DNA of 64,000 nt, taken from positions 31,528,001 through 31,592,000 of the forward strand of contig JAYKYS010000004.1 of NCBI GenBank assembly GCA_036924285.1, written 5' to 3'. The position numbers were made by a program, and so were the translations under genes. This stretch comes from Asterella californica. Lineage: Eukaryota > Streptophyta > Marchantiopsida > Marchantiales > Aytoniaceae. Position 1 is the stretch's first letter; each line of letters starts with the position of its first letter. The notes under the pieces are model-generated. The model was not told the DNA's origin, searched no databases, and saw only the letters and a list, made by a program, of their open reading frames with translations. Below, in pieces: positions 57,419 to 64,000 of this stretch.

Positions 57419-58010
57419 ATGTCGATGCATCCTCGAGGGTTGGTGTTACAGACAGCAGAGTTGGCCGAGGCCAAACCCTTCCTCAAGGAGTTGGGTCTCG
57501 ACTTCTTCTTGTGGGATTGGAACTTCGCCGACCAGGGTCTTCTGGAGGAGGTTTGGGCAGCACTACCGCCTCGCAATCGTGTACCTGCGAAGGCAGGAGT
57601 AGCTCGAGGAAGACCATCTTCTTGGATCGAAGATTGGTGACGTATGGCCTTCCACAGGTCAGAATCCGAGGACCGAGATTATTGACTCGAGAAGAAGATC
57701 TTACCCATGATCTCGAGTGAGCGACATGTGTCTAGAAGCACAACTTGCCTCTTCATGGAGGACAGACATGGAAGAAACGACTGGAAGGTTGAATCTTATC
57801 GAGAGCCGCGGAAGCGTCTTCTGACGAAGCTGTTCCTTCACCTCTTTTCTAAGGGGAAGGCGCAGAAGACGAGGTACCTTGGAGATCAAGACGTGGAGTT
57901 CCTAGAAGCAGTGTGCGCGGAAGGAGTGTCCGTCAACTGGGGTGCGTTCTTCCACGTATATGTGCAGACGGAGTTGGTGTATTTAGGAATCGCTTCGAGA
58001 AGACGGTACT
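57419..58010 (+). pseudogene. Family A gag-like protein, N-terminal part, plus-strand copy
   Basis: It starts MSMHPRGLV at ATG 57419. TGA at 57638-57640 and at 57683-57685 replace Trp codons of other copies. The remaining protein is recognisable to FFHVYVQTELVYLG, then ends at a junction near 57990. Confidence 0.65.
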
Positions 58011-58256
58011 GAGAAGACCGGAAGAAGTGATCTGAAGCAGGAAGATCGTCTTCCCGAGCTTCTCTGTGAATAGTTGTGTGATATTTTAGTTAGTAGTTGT
58101 TTATTTAGATCTAGAGTATATTTTGGCGTATTTGGAAGACGCGTGGTTTTGTGAGAAGACGAGATTCCTAGGCAAAACCCGTGTGTTTGTGTGTTTGAAC
58201 AGATCTTAGAACTTAGAGCAGCGTTACTTGTGTAAATCCTCTGTGGGAACGATATC
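58011..58256 (+). other. Possible LTR end fragment
   Basis: Non-coding. CCTCTGTGGGAACGATATC near 58238 resembles the end region of some plant LTRs. Weak evidence. Confidence 0.3.
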
Positions 58257-58668
58257 TTGTATACTAAATGGGCAAAAGGAGTAATCATGTGTCACTACAT
58301 GTGCACACAGGTCACAACAACGTACTTAGTGCGCCTCTCAAATGTGTACACACTGTCTAATGTGCACAGTGTGCAATGTATGGAGTGTGTCTCTGTCGGC
58401 ATCGAAAAATGTGTATGGGTGTGTAGCAGCCCAAATTCCTACTCTTCGATCCTACTTATGCCGCTGCCACGAGGAAACAGAGGGAACCACCACCAGGGAG
58501 AGAAAAGTTGTCCTTTCACATGCAAGCGGTTTCTCCTTCCTGTTCTTGCGCTTCCTACTCTGCCACATGGCCGCCTAACTAGATTTGCACTAAAACTGCC
58601 ACCCCTAAGATAGCATGTTCGATTCCTACTAAGTTTGGAAATGTCAACTTGTCTTCTACGTTGGCTGT
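58257..58668 (-). mobile_element. Family A 3' non-coding region, minus-strand copy
   Basis: It follows the gag-like stop at 58669 and shares CATGCTATCTTA and GCCACATGG blocks (minus strand) with 9156-9400 and 61540-61674. A GT-rich stretch (58320-58420) is included. Confidence 0.55.
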
Positions 58669-60395
58669 CTACTCTGATTGCTCGGAGGCAATCTCTACCT
58701 GATCTGCTCCTATCGGAACTACTAGCTCGGCTTCTGATAAGCTGGAAAGCCCTACAATTATCTCGGGTGTCACTGAGGTGGCTTCCTCAATAGTCGTCGC
58801 TGGCTCTACTGCTACTTCGGCTTCTGCTTCTGCTTCTGCTTCTGCTTCGGAAGACGGAAGCGTCTTTTGAGAAGCTGGGTCGACTTGTGCTTCCTCGCTC
58901 TTCTGAGGCACTAGTCCAACACTGGGAGCCATGGTGACCTCATAGGGGTCCGGGGAAGTCGCTTCCTCCACTCGGAATACCTGGGAAGACAGCTCTTCTT
59001 CCTGTCTTCCAGAAGACATCTTGTCTTCCGGGGCTTCTTCCGGGGTCTTCTCGGCTTCCAACGCTGTCACTACCAAGTGGACAGCGATGTCGAACTCCTC
59101 CTTCTCCAATTCGGATCCAATCGATGGTGCTGGAGCTTGGAAAGATGTAGTTGCAGGTGGTGGAATCAAGGGAAGACCATAGAGTGTCTTCACTCTCTCT
59201 ATCTGCCGATCCAAATACCTGAACATACTCTCCTTGCACTCTACCAACATCGTCTTGGATTCGTCGTCCCATTCTCTAGCCAAGGTAAGAAGCTTCATAC
59301 CCGCGGTGAAGTTGAACTTCTTCCGAAGCGCTTCCATCGACTGAGCTAACATCCCCTGCGCACGAGCTTCCGCTGCTTCCCGCTGCGTCTTCTCGGATGC
59401 AGTCTGCGCTTCTGCGGCTTCCCGCAATGTCCTCCATGTCGTCTTCTCCTCTGCAAGGGCGGTGATCTTATCCCGCACTCGCAGAACCTCCTGGTCACGT
59501 TGCTGTAAACACGCCTGCAACTCCTGGTTGCTCTTCTTCAGCTGCGCTGACTCCTTGGCAGAAGCGGCTGCTTTCGCCTTGTACTTCGCTGCGAGCTTCT
59601 CCGTGGTGCGGAGGTTGGCTTCCAGCGCTTCTACCTTCTTCTGGTCTTCTTCCTGTCACATCAGGGTGCGCAGACCGAATCCAGGCTGTAGTGGCTTCTC
59701 CTGAGCCTTCGCCCTCTTCTCGATAAACTCCATAGCGGGTTGGATCTCTGAGTGGAAGAAGGCACTGAACTTTTCCAGTCTTCTTCTTGCGAAAGACAGG
59801 TTCATCTCTACAATCTGATCGGAGGTGTCGTCCTTGTCTTCTAGAGGCAAGGATGCCTCTTCCATCACTATGGTCTTCAGCTTCTGCGCACGGGAAGAAG
59901 CTACTCTTCTCATCTTCCGAGGTGGAAGATCTCTCCCCATGGTAGAAGCGGTCCTCTTTACTGCGCTTTCTCGCATCGCAGTAGGAGTATCCATCCATCC
60001 TTCGTCTTCTGGAGTCTTCAGAAGACTCCCTGGTGTTGCAGAAGCGGTCTTCTGCGCAGCTCGAGTACTCAAGAACTCCTCCGGTGAGTCGGACTCCGAT
60101 CCTGAGTGAATGATCGGGAAGGAGGTGGTCTTCCTAGGCACGCTCCTAGGACCCATCTTCCTTGGTGGAGTCGCGTCTTCCGATCCACTAGAATCGTCTT
60201 CCCTCACCAGAAGCGTCTTCTGGTGAGTATCAGATCTCATCTGCGGCATCAGAGTGGGAGGAGGAGTCATCACTGCTGCTCTGTCGTCTTCTTCCGAGGT
60301 CTCCTCCTTCGTCTCATGCTGCCTTGTTGGTCCATATCTCGCCAACTGATCTTCCGTGAGATCCCTCATGGCTACGTACAAGTAACAGAAGAACA
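58669..60395 (-). pseudogene. Family A gag-like protein, middle and C-terminal part
   Basis: It reads from about 60395 (CYLYVAM) leftward. The linker and basic region run to LRTLM at 59659, where TGA 59658-59656 replaces an Arg codon. A frame change follows. The last frame (59520-58669) is open for 283 codons, with the coiled coil, KKFNFTAGMKLLTLAREWDD, and an Ala/Glu repeat (EAEAEAEAEAEVAVEP), ending IASEQSE. It starts at a junction with the 3' region of the next copy, so its N-terminus is missing. Confidence 0.65.
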
Positions 60396-61674
60396 GCGTC
60401 TTCTGGGGGTTCAGCTCGTCTTCTCACACCTCCAGAAGATTGTCCTGCTTTGCAGAAGTCGACTAGCACGGCTGTTACACCTTACTCTCACACTCACATT
60501 ACAACGGGTTAGATCAATCACATGGTGTATGCCCCCTGTAGCCTTCCCAGGCTTCTGCCTACGGAAATGGTCTTCCTCCAGTACTACAACGACATTCATC
60601 TTCACGGAAGCTCAATAGAAGTCTCGGAAGCTCACTAGAAGAAGGTAAGAAGATGGGAAAGATGAGGGAAGATGGGGAAGAAGATAAAGTCCAAACAAGA
60701 GAAAACAAGATGAAAAGAGGAAATTAAGATTCCGACAGGCTTCTAGTCCGGATCCTGACTAACAAGCCATCCCTGCTTGTAATAGTTTGGGGAGGAAGAC
60801 AACAAACGTGATTACTGTTGCACCGTCTTCTACTCGAGGATGTCGTCTTCTGCTGTGGGAAGAAGGCTTCTTTCTTCTTCACTTCGCTGCTCTGACTACT
60901 CTGTCTTCTGGGATCCCTTACCCATAAGACCGTTCGTAAGTAGATCCCAAGTGCTCTACTGAACGAGCCAAGCTACACTTCCACAACTGCTGACAGTCAC
61001 CGCCACTCAAGAAGAACACTTCCCATGCACAATTGGGAGCGAATTCAAGGAAACCCACCACCCAGAAGACATGAACAAAGCTTCTGCACTCAAATCCACA
61101 ATCTATTCTCCGAGAAGAAGTCACAATGGCATTGGGAAACTCACTCCTTCTACTTCCTGCGTCTACCCCTCGACACACCAGTCTAGTCAACAGGTCTGCA
61201 CGAGGATGCCGTTCCCTGCTCCTAAACTGTCCACTACCTCTATCTACATCTTCGAACCACTACTGGTACGAGCATGTAGACCCCTCCTGTGTATTCCAAG
61301 ACTATTCGTATGTTTCCAACGACGGGTGTAGTGTGCCAAAAACTATCTGTCATGTGTCTCTAGTGTGTCTAGTCTGCCTGCACCATAGAATCGATATCGG
61401 TGTGCAGCAGCTAGCTCCATTCCTACGCTGCAATCCTACTTATGTCGCTGCCGTGAGAATCAAAGGAGACGACCACCAGGGAGAGAGAGGCGCTGACAGG
61501 AGGCTGTCAGCCCACATGCAAACGGTTCCCCCTCCTAATTAGCCATCCACCTTGTTTCTCCTACCTACCTATGCTGCCACATGGTGTCCTAACTAATTTT
61601 ACATGGAAAACTGCCACCTTTAAGATAGCATGTTCAGTCCTACTAAACTGGGAGTGTGTCACTTCGGTTACTAT
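60396..61674 (-). mobile_element. Family A 3' region, longest copy
   Basis: This non-coding region follows the gag-like stop at 61675. It matches 9156-9836 (inverted) and 54220-55330. It ends abruptly near 60396, where another gag-like copy begins mid-protein in the same orientation. That point may be an element end or a deletion join. Confidence 0.55.
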
Positions 61675-63965
61675 CTACTCTGATTGCACGGAGGCAACCT
61701 CTACCTGATCTGCTCCTATCGGAGCTCCTAACGCGGCTTCTGATAAGCTAGAAAGCGCTGCAGTTACCTCGGGTGTCACTGAGGTGGCTTCCTCCTCATC
61801 GCTCTTCGCTGGCCCTGCTGTCGTTGCGGCTGCGTCTTCCTCGGCTTCGGCTTCTGAGGCACGGGTGCGTCTTCTGAGAAGTAGAGTCGAGTGGTGCGTC
61901 TTCGGTCTTCTGAGGCACGGGTGCGGTACTAGGGACCATGGTGACCTCATAGGTGTCCGGGGAAGTCGCTTCCTCCACGCGGAATACTTGGGAAGACGGC
62001 TCGTCTTCTTGTCTTCCGGGGCGTCTTCCGGTGTCTTCTCGGCTTCCAACGTTGTCACTACCAAGTGCACAGCGAGGTCGAACCCCTCCTTCTCCATTCC
62101 GGATCCAGTAGATGGTACTGGAGCTTGGGAAGACGCAGTTGCAGGTGTCGGAAGCGAGGGAAGACCATAGAGTGTCTTCACTTTTCTATCTGCCGATCCA
62201 AGTACTTGAACATGCTCTCTCTACATTCCACCAACATTGTCTTGGACTCGCTGTCCCATCCTCTAGCTAAGGTAAGTAACTCCTACCCGCGGTGAAGTTG
62301 AACTTCTTCCGAAGCGCTTCCACCGACTGTGCTAGCATCTCCTGTGCACGAGCCTCCGCGGCTTCCTGCTACGTCTTCTCAACTACAACTCGCGCTTCTG
62401 CGGCTTCTCGTTGCATCTTCCATGTGGTCTTCTCCTCGGCGAGGGCGGTGATCTTCTCCCGCACTCGGAGGACCTCCTGATCGCGCTGCTGTACACGCGC
62501 TTGCATCTCCTGGTTGGTCTTCCGAAGTTGCACCAGCTCCTTGGCAGAAGCGGCTGCTTCCGTCTTGTATCTTGCTGCGAGCTTCTCCGTGACGCGGAGA
62601 CTGGCTTCCAGCGACTCCGTCTTCTTCTGGTCTTCTTCCTGTCGCAGCAAGGTGCGCAGACCGAATTCAGGTTGCAAGGGCCTCTCCTGTGCCTTCGCTC
62701 TCCTCTCCAGAAACTCCATAGCTGACTGGATCTCCTTGTGGAAGAAGGGCTGAACTCTTCCAGTCTTCTTCTTGCGGAAGACAAGTTCATCTCCACTACT
62801 CGCTCTGAGGTGTCGACCTCGTTTTCCAGAGGCAAGGAAGCCTCTTCCACCACGATGGCCTTCATCTTCTGCGCACGAGAAGAAGCTACCCTTCTCATCT
62901 TCCGAGGTGGAAGATCCTTCGTGGCAGGAGCGGTTCTCTTCACTGCGCATCCCCGCATCGCAGTAGGAGTATCCCTTCTTCTCTTGTCTTCTGGAGTCTT
63001 CGGAAGACTCCCAGGTGTTGCAGAAGCGGTCTTCTGCTCCGATCGGGTACTCAGCAGTTCTTCTTCCGAGGCGGACTCCGATCCTGAATGAATGAGGGAG
63101 GTGGGCTTCCTAGGTACACTTCTAGGACCCATCTTCCTCGGTGGCGTGACGTCTTCCGACCCACTAGACTCGTCTTCCCTCACCAGAAGCGTCTTCTGGT
63201 GAGAGCCGGGCCTCAGCTGTGGCATCAGAGTGGGAGGGAGAGTTGCGGCTGCTGCTCGGTCATCGTCTTCCGAGGTCTCCTCCTTCTCTTTCTGTTGCCC
63301 TGTTGGCCCATACTTCGCGAGCTGATCTTCCCCAAGATCCCCCATGACTACGTACGAATAGCAGAGGAAAGGTGTCAAGTGTCCTCCCGCCGGGGTACCC
63401 AAGTACGCTAGCTCTGTCTGTACATAGTTGTGGACGTATGCGCCCAGTAGATAAGCACTCTTTCATCCCATACTGCTTCCAGGAACTCTACGTCCTGATC
63501 TCCCAGGTACCTCGTCTTCTGCGCCTTCCCCTTGGGGAAGAGATGCAGAAACAGCTCCGCCAGAAGTCGCTTCTTTGGCTCCCTGTAAGATTCAATCTTC
63601 CACCCCTTCCTACCCTGCCTGTCTTCCACGAAAAGACAAGTGGTGCTCCCAGGCACATGCCACGTACTCACGACACTGGGCAAAATCTTCTTCTCAAACC
63701 AATATCGTCGGGCCTCGGAGTCTGGCTTGCGGAAAGCCCTGCGCCACCAATCTTCAGTCTAGGAAGATGGTCTTCCTCGAGCTACTCCTGTCTTCGCAGG
63801 TACACGGTTGTGAGGTGGTAACGCTACCCACACCTCCTCCAGAAGTCCCTGGTCTGCGAGGTTCCAATCCCACAAGAAGAAGTCGAGACCCAACTCCTTG
63901 AGGAAAGGAGTGGCCTCGGCCAATTCTGCCGCTGGTAACACCAAGCCTCGCGGATGCATCGTCAT
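61675..63965 (-). pseudogene. Family A gag-like protein, longest copy (start to stop, broken)
   Basis: It starts at ATG 63965 (MTMHPRGLV) and ends at the stop at 61675 after VASVQSE, so it spans the whole protein, about 760 codons. Breaks: TAG at 63761-63759 in place of Trp, a frameshift near 63440, one near 62750, and more near 62290-62380. The order is head domain, acidic linker, basic KMRRVASSR, coiled coil, KKFNF block, acidic tail. 63966-64000 is the start of its leader. Best reference copy for a consensus of the family. Confidence 0.65.
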
Positions 63966-64000
63966 ACTGGAAGATCTGTTGCACTAAGCCACAAGCACCT

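Overview
The window looks like nuclear DNA of a land plant, probably an early-diverging one such as a liverwort or moss. The reasons are a spliced plant-type FANCD2 gene with 32 inferred exons, a phospholipase D of the plant C2/PLD-alpha class, telomere-type CCCTAAA units, and several decayed Ty3-type retrotransposons. The species call is inference. No rRNA, tRNA or CRISPR array was recognised.

Layout. (1) 1-16.2 kb is a nested retroelement graveyard. A high-copy family (called A here) has a leader of about 1.95 kb and one long gag-like protein without any domain I recognise. It occurs in both orientations, broken by fragments of Ty3 pol (1979-2345; 11272-12276). A 4.9 kb insertion (3004-7919) has a 4-bp target duplication and short terminal inverted repeats. 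It splits one A copy and carries two inverted copies of an unknown two-ORF gene pair. A Ty3 integrase with a C-terminal PHD finger lies at about 14.0-15.4 kb. (2) 16.2-24.6 kb is low in genes: direct repeats, a polypurine tract, a 112-bp minisatellite, several perfect palindromes and a few weak ORFs, one of them possibly lectin-like. (3) 24.7-36.9 kb is FANCD2 on the minus strand. I could trace it from ATG to stop with every exon phase agreeing (1506 codons). (4) 36.9-41.6 kb is intergenic with further hairpins. (5) 41.6-44.05 kb is an intact, intronless phospholipase D on the minus strand. (6) 46.6-52.0 kb is a decayed, nearly complete Ty3 element (C, minus strand), and 52.4-54.2 kb is a different Ty3 pol remnant (D, plus strand). 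(7) 54.2-64 kb is again family A, with pieces head-to-tail and inverted.

Only two genes look functional and known: FANCD2 (DNA crosslink repair and replication-fork protection in the nucleus) and phospholipase D (phosphatidic acid production at membranes). They are unrelated neighbours on the same strand, not a functional cluster. The repeats on either side include family A copies in opposite orientations. The most unusual item is the twin-ORF pair, whose two diverged copies keep the same in-frame TGA and the same 6-base spacer before the second ATG.
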